The notes: generated from the sequence alone by a model not told the origin. A DNA stretch of 64,000 bases from an uncultured Flavobacterium sp. (GCF_946481155.1 NZ_CAMLMK010000001.1:26567-90566); one strand, 5' to 3'. Numbered from the stretch's first letter, positions 53,701 through 62,801 are shown. A program made the numbers and translations.

Positions 53701-54904
53701 TGCTGTATGCCGCTAAGTTGCCGTTAGGAATTGGAGTATTAGCTGCAATATCGGCTGGGGATTCATAGTAAAAAACATCATAAACCACTGTGTCAATTCC
53801 CAATTGGATTTCGTTATTTGCCGTTAGATTAAAAGGATAAGTGGCATTACCGGTATTGCAGGTTTGAAGGTTAACGGGATTGGTCACCGGTAAATCGTTA
53901 AACACTATGGTGTCTGTAATAAAGCAGGAGCCTTTGGTTATTTCAACCATATAGGTTCCCGGCTGGGTAACGGTATATGTTGGGTTGGTTTCTCCCGGGA
54001 TTGGCCCCCCATTCTGGAACCATTGATAAGTGTAAGTATTGTCAAGGTTTGTGTCGAGGACATGAGAATCGCCGGTACAAATTGTATTGTCAGGGCCAAG
54101 GCTAAAGGTATTCTGAAAACTACCCGCCGAAATAAATACCGCCGAATCATATTCGAAATCGCCATAATCCGCCATAACAAGTTTTAAGCGATAAGGATTA
54201 TTAGGCAAGACAGCTGATGCAGCACTTAAAACCACAGTATGGCCTCTCATATTAAGTGTCGATGCTGCAGGATTAGTAACATTGTACACTCCGAAAAGAC
54301 TTGGATTCGTCGAGCCGCAGGTGTTATTGTACAGCGAATTTTTAATATTTTTCACCGTTACCGGATTGGAGGTGCCCGGGATAACAGCAAGATTGGTGAT
54401 AACACCGGTCGTTAAATCGGTCAGTTCAAAAGCGAAAATGTCATTGGACAAACACTGGAATTGCCCATATTCATTAGATGCGAAAAGAAAATCAAAACTA
54501 AACGAACTGGAAATGGGAACAAAATCAAATTGCAGGTACGCCAGGTCAACAAGGGCAGTCGTCTGTCCGCTACTGGTATTACTAAGGTCCTGAAGAAAAG
54601 CGTCAGCTCCTCCACCCACGGCTGTAGAACTCAGATTTGTATCAGTATACAATCCCTGTGTAAAAGAAGCCTGTCCGTTTCTGATGATTATTCCTTCACC
54701 TAAAGGAAAAGTCGAGCCATTTTGGTTAAAGTAAGCCACAGATTGGTTGGATGAAATCGAAATATTGGAGACCTCCACACAAGAATTTCCTAATAGTAAA
54801 TCCACCAATTGTGCAGGTGTATTTGAGATGTTGTCAACAGTAATCGTTTGCGAATAAGAAGTGATGCAAAAAAGTAGAAGGGTTATGTGTAAAATTCTTC
54901 TCAT
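50735..54904 (-). CDS. giant surface protein: choice-of-anchor L domain, eight degenerate repeats, type B T9SS sorting domain
   Basis: A 1389-residue adhesin-like protein. Residues 1-18 form a signal peptide ending TSYSQ. Residues about 20-260 are a choice-of-anchor L domain (FDFLFASNEYGQF is its core). An Ig-like/PKD-type region follows. Residues about 540-1140 contain eight degenerate repeats of roughly 55-75 residues, each opening with a version of SYTLPALTNGxYYTxxGG and ending in a T-V-Y strand. The C-terminus is a gliding-motility-associated type B sorting domain: FFTPNGDGVNDRWNIWDL, INIYDRYGKLL and GWDGTFNG. It should be exported by type IX secretion to the cell surface. Confidence 0.93.
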   Translation of the reverse strand: MRRILHITLLLFCITSYSQTITVDNISNTPAQLVDLLLGNSCVEVSNISISSNQSVAYFNQNGSTFPLGEGIIIRNGQASFTQGLYTDTNLSSTAVGGGADAFLQDLSNTSSGQTTALVDLAYLQFDFVPISSSFSFDFLFASNEYGQFQCLSNDIFAFELTDLTTGVITNLAVIPGTSNPVTVKNIKNSLYNNTCGSTNPSLFGVYNVTNPAASTLNMRGHTVVLSAASAVLPNNPYRLKLVMADYGDFEYDSAVFISAGSFQNTFSLGPDNTICTGDSHVLDTNLDNTYTYQWFQNGGPIPGETNPTYTVTQPGTYMVEITKGSCFITDTIVFNDLPVTNPVNLQTCNTGNATYPFNLTANNEIQLGIDTVVYDVFYYESPADIAANTPIPNGNLAAYSSAGGQTIYIKIFNTQTGNFCDAVYTFDLVVTNAVTAGTNINVATCDNASGQNYNLLNLNPAVLDGQPAANYNITYYNSQADAQQGINSIGTSLNIPAGTTSVTVWAQMQDISNPSCFAVTSAVITINPLPIVDTIPDAIECTSYTLPPITNGTYYDGPDGTGNPMSAGDVINNGGLYYIFAGPDSNGCTNQSSFNAYFIDEYIPPLDNCGTFIVPETPFNIGAFYTAAGGPTGGGVLIPTGTTFTNTTQATITQDIYYYAEMNGSVCIDQLYTINIHAIPLVDAPTDIVTCDSYVLPALTNGGYYTNSGGIGPLNAGDVLTASQTVYVFSANPNCSIETSFTVSIVDTSQFTNVSGCGSYTLPPITFGGYYDAPMGGGNAIDPNIPIMTSQIVYYYANTTSLPNCTDNLNYNITINQLPSLDTITSGTYCGEFILPVLTNGSYFTFPGGPATVGQIPLSAGAIVDLSGSNLSPGTYYIYSGPDGNGCANENSFTISINPYPVTDEPINTIQCLPYSIPTPTNGTVYTAPGGPSGSGTVVSATDIFNTDNTFYMYNVDPITLCVYDKPFEVYYNGINLPDYDDVNVCDSYTLPVLTHVPPEPSNNYTIGYFFNTGGINPVPNGTVFTSLNTPVTVYVYAVNAGRFGITCIEEKSFTITVSDTPVLPPLTFDPEECGSYTLPALPVVNYTIGYYSQQGGVGLISPSDYTYSAPGTYTVYVYATATNNAACTDETQFTFTVHPLLDIDFPDGIICVDPVTNITLQPYTINTGLNPAIYTVDWYLGSTLMGTGPSYTATQEGTYDVRFTKLTPDIGSNCNYNDTQVVITKSSAALATISVSGAFESQIDITVNITGGFGDYIFQLDNGPFQTSNVFYNVASGEHTVTIRDTVNGCDDVILTAIALHYPNFFTPNGDGVNDRWNIWDLHDQSDALINIYDRYGKLLKQISPTGQGWDGTFNGNPLPSTDYWFQVFYKLNNEEREFKAHFSMKR
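51480..53280 (-). repeat. eight degenerate protein repeats inside the giant T9SS gene
   Basis: Repeat starts can be recognised by SYTLPPITNG, TFIVPETPF, SYVLPALTNG, SYTLPPITFG, EFILPVLTNG, PYSIPTPTNG, SYTLPVLTHV and SYTLPALPVV. Spacing and sequence are too divergent for recent slippage; unit boundaries are approximate. Confidence 0.7.
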
Positions 54905-55000
54905 TTATAAAATATGTTTTTAGGCCTATTAAAGTTACAAATATTTTTTGGAGGATTTGGCTGTTAAATGCTTTTAACAATAATAATGTTAAATCCGAAT

Positions 55001-55036
55001 AAAAACAAAAATCCTGACCGTGTTAGCGGTCAGGAT
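55001..55036 (-). terminator. intrinsic terminator after lepA
   Basis: A perfect 10-bp stem ATCCTGACCG/CGGTCAGGAT with a 6-nt loop; on the minus strand it is followed by TTTTGTTTTT. Confidence 0.85.
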
Positions 55037-55061
55037 TGATTATTTAACATAAAAAGAAAGA

Positions 55062-56858
55062 TTAATCGTTCAGTTTCAAAACGGCCATGAAGGCTTCCTG
55101 CGGAATTTCTACGTTTCCAACCTGACGCATACGTTTTTTACCTTTCTTCTGTTTTTCCAAAAGTTTACGCTTACGCGAAATATCACCACCGTAACATTTA
55201 GCGGTAACATCCTTACGCAAGGCTTTTATGGTTTCACGCGCGATGATTTTCGCACCGATAGCTGCCTGAATAGGAATGTCAAATTGTTGTCTCGGAATCA
55301 GTTCGCGCAATTTCTCGCACATTTTTTTACCGATGTTGTACGCATTGTCCTCATGAATCAACGCCGAAAGCGCATCTACCGACTGTGCATTCAAAAGTAC
55401 ATCCAGCTTCACTAATTTTGAAGTGCGCATCCCAATTGGCGAATAGTCAAAAGAGGCATACCCTTTCGAAACCGTTTTCAAACGATCGTAAAAATCAAAT
55501 ACGATTTCCGCTAACGGCATATCGAAATTCAGTTCCACACGCTCGGTGGTCAGATAGGTTTGGTTGGTAATCAGTCCGCGTTTTTCAATACACAAACTCA
55601 TTACGTTTCCTACGAAATCTGCTTTGGTAATGATGGTAGCTTTTATATATGGTTCTTCAACGCGATCTAATTTGGAAGGTTCCGGTAAATCCGAAGGGTT
55701 GTTCACCACCATCGGCACTTCCGGCTCTTTTTTGGTATACGCTAAATAGGACACGTTGGGAACCGTTGTGATTACAGTCATGTCGAATTCACGCTCTAAA
55801 CGTTCCTGAATAATTTCCATGTGCAGCATTCCTAAGAATCCGCATCGGAAACCAAACCCTAACGCCGCCGAACTTTCCGCGGTAAATACCAACGAAGCAT
55901 CATTCAGCTGCAGTTTTTCCATCGAAGCGCGCAAGTCTTCGTAATCTTCGGTGTCCACTGGATAAATCCCGGCAAATACCATCGGTTTCACATCTTCGAA
56001 ACCGGTAATCATATTGGTAGTCGGCGTTTTCGCATCGGTTAGCGTATCACCCACTTTTACTTCTTTTGCTTCTTTAATTCCTGAAATCAAATAACCAACG
56101 TCTCCGGCAGAAATCACCTGCTTCGGAACCTGGTTCAGTTTCAGCGTACCGATTTCATCGGCAAAATATTCATTTCCGGTCGCCATGAATTTGATCTTCT
56201 GACCTTTGCGGATTTCCCCGTTTTTCACTCGGAAGATAACCTCAATGCCTCGGAACGGATTGTACACCGAGTCAAAAATCAACGCCTGCAACGGTTCGTT
56301 CGGATCGCCTTTAGGGGCAGGAATTTTTTCAATAATCGCCGCTAAAATGTTTTCCACGCCAAAACCGGTCTTACCCGATGCGTGAATAATATCTTCCAGT
56401 TTACAACCTAACAAATCGATAATATCGTCACTCACTTCCTCCGGGTTAGCACTAGGCAAGTCCACTTTGTTCAATACCGGAATAATTTCCAGGTCGTTCT
56501 CCAAAGCCAGATATAAGTTCGAAATCGTCTGTGCCTGAATACTCTGTGCCGCGTCTACAATCAAAAGCGCGCCTTCACAAGCGGCAATTGAACGGGAAAC
56601 CTCATAGGAGAAATCCACGTGTCCGGGAGTGTCAATCAGGTTCAGGATATATTGTTCGCCTTTATAGGTATATTCCATCTGGATGGCGTGACTCTTAATC
56701 GTAATTCCACGCTCGCGCTCCAAGTCCATGTTGTCGAGTAGCTGTGCTTTTTCCTCACGCGCAGTTACGGTTTGGGTAGCGCCAAGCAAACGGTCGGCCA
56801 GCGTACTTTTTCCGTGGTCAATGTGTGCAATAATGCAGAAATTTCTAATATGCTTCAT
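55062..56858 (-). CDS. lepA: elongation factor 4 (back-translocating GTPase)
   Basis: A 598-residue translational GTPase, the usual LepA length. It starts at the ATG at 56858: [19 protein letters not shown], with G1 in [10 protein letters not shown]2 in [10 protein letters not shown]3 in DTPGHVDF and G4 in NKVDLP. The C-terminal domain contains [21 protein letters not shown]. It acts on stalled or mis-translocated ribosomes. A frame-compatible extension to 56948 is rejected because it adds a non-family N-terminus and the family begins with this ATG. Confidence 0.97.
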   Translation of the reverse strand: MKHIRNFCIIAHIDHGKSTLADRLLGATQTVTAREEKAQLLDNMDLERERGITIKSHAIQMEYTYKGEQYILNLIDTPGHVDFSYEVSRSIAACEGALLIVDAAQSIQAQTISNLYLALENDLEIIPVLNKVDLPSANPEEVSDDIIDLLGCKLEDIIHASGKTGFGVENILAAIIEKIPAPKGDPNEPLQALIFDSVYNPFRGIEVIFRVKNGEIRKGQKIKFMATGNEYFADEIGTLKLNQVPKQVISAGDVGYLISGIKEAKEVKVGDTLTDAKTPTTNMITGFEDVKPMVFAGIYPVDTEDYEDLRASMEKLQLNDASLVFTAESSAALGFGFRCGFLGMLHMEIIQERLEREFDMTVITTVPNVSYLAYTKKEPEVPMVVNNPSDLPEPSKLDRVEEPYIKATIITKADFVGNVMSLCIEKRGLITNQTYLTTERVELNFDMPLAEIVFDFYDRLKTVSKGYASFDYSPIGMRTSKLVKLDVLLNAQSVDALSALIHEDNAYNIGKKMCEKLRELIPRQQFDIPIQAAIGAKIIARETIKALRKDVTAKCYGGDISRKRKLLEKQKKGKKRMRQVGNVEIPQEAFMAVLKLND

Positions 56859-57227
56859 CTTCGTTCTTTGTCTTTTTTGGGCGTTTCCACAAGGGTCGGG
56901 CTTTCCACTATATCTTTTGCTCCTCCCGATAAAAATCGGGATCCGCAAAAGGATGCCGTTCCAATCCCTAACGCAATCTTTGTCGTTAATTTACCTGCCA
57001 GCCACCGGCTGTCCTCCTCTTAATATCAAATCTAACGCAATCAATCTTTGTCTGATGCAATCAATCCCTTATCTCATTAAAGGTAGTGAATTAATCGGCA
57101 AATATAATTGAAATTAATCAGTTAAAAAGCAGTTGGAAGGAAGAAGTATAAAATCTTTTCCCAAATAAAATGCCTACTTTTGCCGCCTTAACCTAATTTA
57201 TCTTAAATAAAAAAGAAACTACACATT
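56859..57227. other. 369-bp divergent spacer, no gene supported
   Basis: It lies between lepA and the Gly/Met-loop protein gene. It holds a CCCGAT/ATCGGG hairpin (56926-56941), two related direct-repeat segments (CTAACGCAATCTTTGTC at 56968 and a version with AATC inserted at 57032-57052), and a TACTTTTG -7 element (57175-57182) for the plus-strand gene. The frames covering it have no recognisable protein content. Confidence 0.5.
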
Positions 57228-58913
57228 ATGAAAAAAATGTTATGCACGTTAGTGCTATTGGTGTTGGTGTTTAATGGAGGGTATGCCCAACGTGCTCTGT
57301 CTACCGATTATTCGTATAAAGTAAGCGCGCCGTACAAGGTTTTTGATGCTAAAGAAAAAATCTATTTCTCAAAGGGAAATGAAGTGCTTGCCGTAAAATT
57401 GGATGGTAAAGAGATCCTGCTTCAGAAATTCGATTCAGATAAACCGGCTTTTACTAAAGAGAAACGTTACGAGAAGTTATTCCCGAAAAATTACTCTTTC
57501 GAGGAAATTCTGGAAATTAACGATAAATTTTATTTGTTCTATTCTTCATGGGATGGCGATAACGATAAGGAACAGTTGTTTTCTATCGAAATCGATTTTG
57601 CTGCAGGAGAGTTTGTAGGCGGGTCAAAATTAGTGTTCAGTGTTAACGGTCATATCGCAGGAACACCTGTAGTGGGTGGAATGGGCTTTTCCATGTCCGT
57701 AGAAGATAAATTTGATTTTTACCAGTCAAATAACAAGCAAAACGTTCTGATCCAGTACAGAAAAAAACCGGAAGTTAAAAGAGATACAAAAAGCTTCGAT
57801 ATTATCGGTCTTTATGCATACGATGGGAACCTGAATAAACTATATGGCAACGAAGTTAAAATGCCTTATACAGAAAGACGTATGAATAATCTTGATTACC
57901 AGCTTGATAACAGAGGTAATTTATACTTGCTTACAAAAGTTTTCCATGACGACAGTAACGACGACAAAAAGAGAAAAAAAGACAAGGAAGCGAACTTTCA
58001 CATCGAAATGTTTACTATTAAAGCCGGTTCTGATAAAATTCAGATCTCAAAATTTGAAAACAAAGACAAGTTTGTGAACCGACTTTGGATTTTTGATACC
58101 GATAGCGATTATATAGTATGTGGCGGTTTTTACAGCAACGGAAGTGAGACCAATAATTCATGGTTAAGTGGCCAGGACAATTTCAACGATTGTGATGGTA
58201 TTGTTGTGCTGAAGTTCAAAGAAGACGGAACGGTATACGATACGGTTTTCCATGAAATCCCTCTTGAGGTTTTAAACCAGTATGAAACGGAAAAAACCCA
58301 AAAGAAAAACGCGAAAAAAGAACGAAAAGGCGATAATGCACAGTTTTCAGATTTAGAATTGAAAGATTTGGTAATCAATAAAGACGGCAGCATTGTTTTA
58401 GTAGGAGAGCAGTATTTTACCGTGTACCATCACCGAGGCGGCATGGGCGGCATGGGCATGGGTGGCATGGGCATGGGTAGCGGTTACTATACTTACCATT
58501 ATTGCGACATGCTTGTAACAAAAATCAACGCGGACGGGTCTTTAGGCTGGATGAAGAAAATCGCTAAAAATCAAATGGGAACAAGAGGTAAAGGCGGTAT
58601 GTCTTATAAGTATTTTAATGCAGACAACAACCACTTCTTCGTGTATTTAGACAATGTTAAAAATATTAATCTTCCGTTAGACAAAGCGCCTGCAAGACAC
58701 AGTGACGGTCAGGGTGGCTATTTAACCGCAGTGAAGATTTCGGATACGGAAGGCAATTTAACAAAAGGGTCTATTTTAAATTCCCGTGATGTGCAGGACT
58801 TCAAAATCTATCAGTTCGCAACAAACAGAATCGTTAAAACAAGTGACAACTCTTTCCTGCTGGAAGTTTACAAAAAGCAGAAAGAAGATATCATGATCAA
58901 AGTTGTATTATAA
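57228..58913 (+). CDS. secreted protein of unknown function with a Gly/Met-rich loop
   Basis: A 561-residue protein with a signal peptide (hydrophobic residues 5-17, cleavage after GGYAQ). The body looks like a beta-propeller (repeated short strands such as KFYLFYSSWDGDND, GIVVLKFKEDGTVYDT, GSIVLVGEQYFTVYHHR). At about residues 402-420 there is a run of four GGM/GMG units after two histidines and before GYYTYHY. Methionine- and histidine-rich loops of this kind can bind copper(I), but nothing else here proves it. No sorting domain is visible at the C-terminus, which ends in VYKKQKEDIMIKVVL. Its function is unknown. Confidence 0.78.
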   Translation: MKKMLCTLVLLVLVFNGGYAQRALSTDYSYKVSAPYKVFDAKEKIYFSKGNEVLAVKLDGKEILLQKFDSDKPAFTKEKRYEKLFPKNYSFEEILEINDKFYLFYSSWDGDNDKEQLFSIEIDFAAGEFVGGSKLVFSVNGHIAGTPVVGGMGFSMSVEDKFDFYQSNNKQNVLIQYRKKPEVKRDTKSFDIIGLYAYDGNLNKLYGNEVKMPYTERRMNNLDYQLDNRGNLYLLTKVFHDDSNDDKKRKKDKEANFHIEMFTIKAGSDKIQISKFENKDKFVNRLWIFDTDSDYIVCGGFYSNGSETNNSWLSGQDNFNDCDGIVVLKFKEDGTVYDTVFHEIPLEVLNQYETEKTQKKNAKKERKGDNAQFSDLELKDLVINKDGSIVLVGEQYFTVYHHRGGMGGMGMGGMGMGSGYYTYHYCDMLVTKINADGSLGWMKKIAKNQMGTRGKGGMSYKYFNADNNHFFVYLDNVKNINLPLDKAPARHSDGQGGYLTAVKISDTEGNLTKGSILNSRDVQDFKIYQFATNRIVKTSDNSFLLEVYKKQKEDIMIKVVL

Positions 58914-58989
58914 TATAATGAGTAACAGATTGTTGGAAAGCACAATGCAATTCAACAATCTTTACTAATTTTGCAGTAAAATTGTTCGC

Positions 58990-59982
58990 ATGGTCAAAAT
59001 TGGCAAAATAGAATTACCGGATTTCCCTTTATTGCTCGCCCCTATGGAAGATGTGAGCGATCCGCCGTTTCGTCGTTTGTGCAAGCTGCACGGCGCCGAT
59101 CTGATGTACTCGGAATTTATTTCGAGCGAAGGGCTTATCCGTGATGCTATGAAAAGCCGAAAAAAACTAGACATTTTCGATTACGAACGCCCAGTGGGAA
59201 TCCAGATTTTCGGTGGGGATGAAGAAGCTATGGAAATGTCGGCCAAAATCGTCGAAACCGTTCAGCCGGATTTAGTGGATATTAATTTTGGCTGCCCGGT
59301 AAAGAAAGTAGTCTGTAAAGGAGCCGGTGCCGGTGTTCTGAAAGATATCGATCTGATGGTACGTTTAACAAAAGCGGTAATCAAAGGGACAAATCTTCCG
59401 GTAACGGTAAAAACCCGTTTGGGCTGGGACCACGATTCGATCAATATCGATGAGGTAGCCGAGCGTTTGCAGGATGTAGGTGTTCAGGCACTGACGATCC
59501 ACGCGCGTACCCGCGCCCAAATGTACAAAGGGGAAGCTGACTGGACGCATATCGAACGCGTGAAAAACAACCCGCGCATCACGATGCCGATTTTTGGGAA
59601 TGGCGATATCGATTCTCCTCAAAAAGCATTGGAATACAAAAACAAATACGGACTCGACGGAATGATGATCGGCCGTGCCGCAATCGGTTATCCATGGATT
59701 TTCGATGAAATAAAACATTACTTCGCCACCGGAGAATTATTGCCTTCGCCCACTATCAAAGACAGGGTGGAAGCAGCCAGAAACCATTTAATCTGGGCTA
59801 TGGAATGGAAAGGCGAACATGTGGGAATCGTGGAAATGCGCCGTCATTATACGAACTATTTCAAAGGGATTCAAAATTTTAAGGAATACCGACAACAACT
59901 GGTAACCCTGGACGATCACAACGCGCTGCTGGACGTGCTTAAATTAATAGAAGAGGTGTACGCCGATTATCAGATGACATAA
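58990..59982 (+). CDS. dusB: tRNA-dihydrouridine synthase (DusB type)
   Basis: A 330-residue flavin enzyme that reduces uridines in tRNA. It opens LLAPMEDVSDPPFRRL, the FMN-binding strand. The catalytic cysteine is in DINFGCPVKKV, and later parts include KTRLGWD, HARTRAQMY and GNGDIDSP with the phosphate-binding GRAAIG. The MPIFGNGDI and C-terminal helical tRNA-binding domain agree with bacterial DusB. It has its own terminator and converges with the MATE gene. Confidence 0.95.
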   Translation: MVKIGKIELPDFPLLLAPMEDVSDPPFRRLCKLHGADLMYSEFISSEGLIRDAMKSRKKLDIFDYERPVGIQIFGGDEEAMEMSAKIVETVQPDLVDINFGCPVKKVVCKGAGAGVLKDIDLMVRLTKAVIKGTNLPVTVKTRLGWDHDSINIDEVAERLQDVGVQALTIHARTRAQMYKGEADWTHIERVKNNPRITMPIFGNGDIDSPQKALEYKNKYGLDGMMIGRAAIGYPWIFDEIKHYFATGELLPSPTIKDRVEAARNHLIWAMEWKGEHVGIVEMRRHYTNYFKGIQNFKEYRQQLVTLDDHNALLDVLKLIEEVYADYQMT

Positions 59983-59992
59983 AAACAAAAAG

Positions 59993-60021
59993 AAAAGGCC
60001 CGGGAAACCGGGCCTTTTTTT
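59993..60021 (+). terminator. intrinsic terminator with GAAA tetraloop
   Basis: AAAGGCCCGG/CCGGGCCTTT closed by GAAA with a long T-run; it ends on the stop codon of the converging MATE gene. Confidence 0.9.
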
Positions 60022-61444
60022 ATACCTGTATTTTTTTCCATTTCCCTTTTTTATAAAGCACGATACTCGCCAGGGTAATTGCAGTCTCTGCAATAGGAAC
60101 CGCCATGAAAACGCCACTCGGACCCATTTTATAATATTTAGCCAGAAGATAAGCCAACGGAATCTGGAACAGCCAGAACCCGAAAAAGTTAACCCAGGTA
60201 GGTGTCCACGTATCACCGGCACCATTAAAGGTGTTGATCAGTACCATTCCGATACCGTAGAAAACATAGCCAAGACTCATGGTTTGTAATGCTTCTACTG
60301 CAATGCGCTGCACGTCCGGATCGTTAGTGAAAAACGAAATAATGTAGCTGGCAAACAACAGTGTTATCACCATAATCGTCGCCATAAAAAACGTATTGTA
60401 TTTGGCGGTCGTGTATACTGATTTTTCAGCGCGATCCACTCGTTTAGCGCCTAAATTCTGGCCTACTAAAGTGGCTGCCGCATTGCTCAGTCCCCAAGCC
60501 GGAAGAATGAAAAACATCATAATCCGTAAAGCCGTCTGATACCCTGCCGAACCGTGATCGCCTCCGGTTGTCGCTACCAATTGCGCCAGAAAAATCCAAC
60601 TGCAGGAAGCAATTACGAATTGCAAAACACCAGGCGCTGCAATTTTAAGCAAGGCTCTTATCTGTTCAAAATCAGGGATAAAATAAGAAGGGATGATTTT
60701 CAAAACACCTCTTCCGTTGAATAAATGATACATTTGATACAATACTCCAATGCTTCTTCCTGTAGTGGTTGCCATTGCAGCGCCAATCAGGCCAAAAGCC
60801 GGAATCGGGCCAAAACCATTGATTAAAATCGGGCATAAAATAATGTTACAGATATTGGCCAGCCACAAACTTTTCATCGCAATGGCGGCATTTCCCGCTC
60901 CACGGAAAACCCCGTTGATCAAAAATAAAAGCATGATGCACAGGCTTCCTCCCATCATAATCCGGGTAAAATTCACGCCATAGTCTGCCGCTTCTGGGGT
61001 AGCACCCATGAGCAGCAAAATTTCTTTGGCATAAACAAAGCCCAAGATACTGATCACCACATTGATGATAAAAGCGATTACAATAGCCTGCATCCCTGCT
61101 TTTGCAGCGGCGACAGGATCTTTTTCACCGATACGGCGCGCCACAACGGCGGTTGCTGCCATACTGATTCCAATGGCAAGCGAGTAAATAATTGTAAGCA
61201 CCGATTCTGTTAAGCCTACGGTCTGAATGGCAAAGCTGCTGTGTTCCAAATGCCCTACAAAGTATAAGTCCACTAAGGCGAAAACCGATTCCATCATCAT
61301 CTCCAAAACCATCGGAATGGCCAGGAGGATAACTGCTTTTTTTATGCTTCCGGATGTATAATCGAAAGCGTTGTCGCCTTGAATGGCGGTTTTTAGAGTG
61401 CTGAAAATTCGTGAAAACGTATTGTGTTTTTGTGTTTCTGTCAT
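60020..61444 (-). CDS. MATE-family multidrug/sodium antiporter
   Basis: A 474-residue inner-membrane transporter with twelve hydrophobic helices. MATE features are PMVLEMMMESVFALVDLYFVG at the N-terminal half and the matching second-half segment APGVLQFVIASCSWIFLAQLV. The family couples sodium or proton influx to efflux of drugs, cationic dyes or metabolites; the substrate is unknown. The last residues YKKGKWKKIQV form a basic cytoplasmic tail. A structured leader with its own -7 element lies directly upstream, so it is not simply the last gene of the rbfA operon. Confidence 0.92.
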   Translation of the reverse strand: MTETQKHNTFSRIFSTLKTAIQGDNAFDYTSGSIKKAVILLAIPMVLEMMMESVFALVDLYFVGHLEHSSFAIQTVGLTESVLTIIYSLAIGISMAATAVVARRIGEKDPVAAAKAGMQAIVIAFIINVVISILGFVYAKEILLLMGATPEAADYGVNFTRIMMGGSLCIMLLFLINGVFRGAGNAAIAMKSLWLANICNIILCPILINGFGPIPAFGLIGAAMATTTGRSIGVLYQMYHLFNGRGVLKIIPSYFIPDFEQIRALLKIAAPGVLQFVIASCSWIFLAQLVATTGGDHGSAGYQTALRIMMFFILPAWGLSNAAATLVGQNLGAKRVDRAEKSVYTTAKYNTFFMATIMVITLLFASYIISFFTNDPDVQRIAVEALQTMSLGYVFYGIGMVLINTFNGAGDTWTPTWVNFFGFWLFQIPLAYLLAKYYKMGPSGVFMAVPIAETAITLASIVLYKKGKWKKIQV

Positions 61445-61582
61445 GATTAAATTAGGAGTAAAATGAATAATTCCGGATTGAGAAACCCGGTTACGGAGAG
61501 GTGTCCTAATTATCTTCTGATAAGTAAAGGACTAGACAAAAACAATCATGGGCGTTCAATTTTTAATTGCGCAGCAAATATA
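61445..61582 (-). promoter_or_regulatory. promoter and structured leader of the MATE gene
   Basis: On the minus strand a TATATTTG -7 element (61575-61582) starts a leader of about 130 nt before the ATG. The leader contains a nested hairpin, outer GTCCT/AGGAC (61503-61507 with 61528-61532) and inner TATC/GATA, then a CCGG/CCGG stem (61473-61490). I do not recognise a known riboswitch class. Confidence 0.4.
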
Positions 61583-61600
61583 GGAATTCTTTTGAAAAAA

Positions 61601-62800
61601 TTAATCCAGTAAATTTTTACTTACACGGCTGGAAGCAATCCAGGAAGCAATCAGTCCCAGAGAAATGATAGTTGCCAGGACGATAACTACATTCAGGATT
61701 TCAAATTTGATAGGATAAGCCATGTTCGCAGTGATCATTATCAGCGCAAATTTCTGTTGAAGAATGACAAAAGCAATCCCCAAAAGCAATCCGATAATAC
61801 CTCCGAAAAAAGTCAGCAGACTCCCCTGAAGCAAAAAGATGTTTCTAAGATGCCTGATTTCCGCACCAAGACTGAACAAGGTTTTCAGATTGGCTTTTTT
61901 GTCCAGGATCATCATAATCAGTGCGCCCACCAAATTGAAAAGCGCAATAATAATCACCAGAGTGAAAATAAGATAAATGGCAATATTCTCCGTATTAAGC
62001 ATCTTGTGCAGACTGTCGTTGAGTTGCGCTCTGGTTTTTATGGTAACACTATTCTTAAAAATACCCGAAAGTTCAGCAATCGCTTCTTCTTCCGAAACAT
62101 CGGGCTTTAATTTTATCTCGAGCGCGGTCACCTGATTGGGCTGGTATTGCAGTAATTCCTGCGCTAAAGGCAAATCGGCAAAAACATATTTCGCATCCAG
62201 ATCGTCATTGATTACATAGATCCCCATTGGTACCAATGCCGACTCATTAAAAGCTTCTTCCGGATTCTCAATCTGTCCTTTTCCGGGCTTCGGAACAAAA
62301 ACCTTGAAGACATTATTGAAGTCAAACAAGCCCATCGAAAGTTTGTTGGCAATGCCATAGCCCACCACTACCTGCGAGGTATTCGGTTTGAGCCATTGCC
62401 CGGCATAGATTTTCTTCTCGAAGGGATTTGTTTTTCTGAAAATGCTGTCGACACCTTTCAGATAAGCAACTTCCTGCTTTTCATTGAACGAAAACAAGAC
62501 GCGCTCTTCTACAATCTTACTGTAAAGTGCAATGTTTTTCGATTGGCTTAGCTGCTTTTCCTGCGTTGAGGTTAGTAATAACGATTTGCCGACAGTATTG
62601 GTGACTTTTAAATCAGGATCCGTTTCATTGGCAAACGAAAGACTGAATTCCCGCAATCCGCTAAAAACGGATAATACCACAAAAAGCGCCATGGCGCTCA
62701 CGATAATCCCAACGGTTGCAATGCCCGTAATAATATTAATGGCCGTGCTTTTGCTGAAACTGACCGTATACCGGCGCGCTATGTAAAACGGGAAATTCAA
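61601..62800 (-). CDS. LolC/LolE-like ABC transporter permease, TTG start
   Basis: A 399-residue FtsX-type permease with one N-terminal transmembrane helix (about 22-45), a long periplasmic domain and three C-terminal helices (about 280-300, 320-345, 365-390). The opening MNFPFYIARRYTVSFSKSTAINIITGIA is typical of LolC/E, which extract lipoproteins from the inner membrane. No ATG is available between the rbfA stop (62802) and this N-terminus, so the start must be the TTG at 62800. Start and rbfA stop are 1 nt apart, so the pair is coupled. No ATPase gene lies beside it. Confidence 0.9.
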   Translation of the reverse strand: MNFPFYIARRYTVSFSKSTAINIITGIATVGIIVSAMALFVVLSVFSGLREFSLSFANETDPDLKVTNTVGKSLLLTSTQEKQLSQSKNIALYSKIVEERVLFSFNEKQEVAYLKGVDSIFRKTNPFEKKIYAGQWLKPNTSQVVVGYGIANKLSMGLFDFNNVFKVFVPKPGKGQIENPEEAFNESALVPMGIYVINDDLDAKYVFADLPLAQELLQYQPNQVTALEIKLKPDVSEEEAIAELSGIFKNSVTIKTRAQLNDSLHKMLNTENIAIYLIFTLVIIIALFNLVGALIMMILDKKANLKTLFSLGAEIRHLRNIFLLQGSLLTFFGGIIGLLLGIAFVILQQKFALIMITANMAYPIKFEILNVVIVLATIISLGLIASWIASSRVSKNLLD

Positions 62801-62801
62801 A

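Noticed and set aside
56859..56948. N-terminal extension of lepA
   Set aside because: LepA proteins begin with the MKHIRNF methionine; the extra 30 residues are not family-like.
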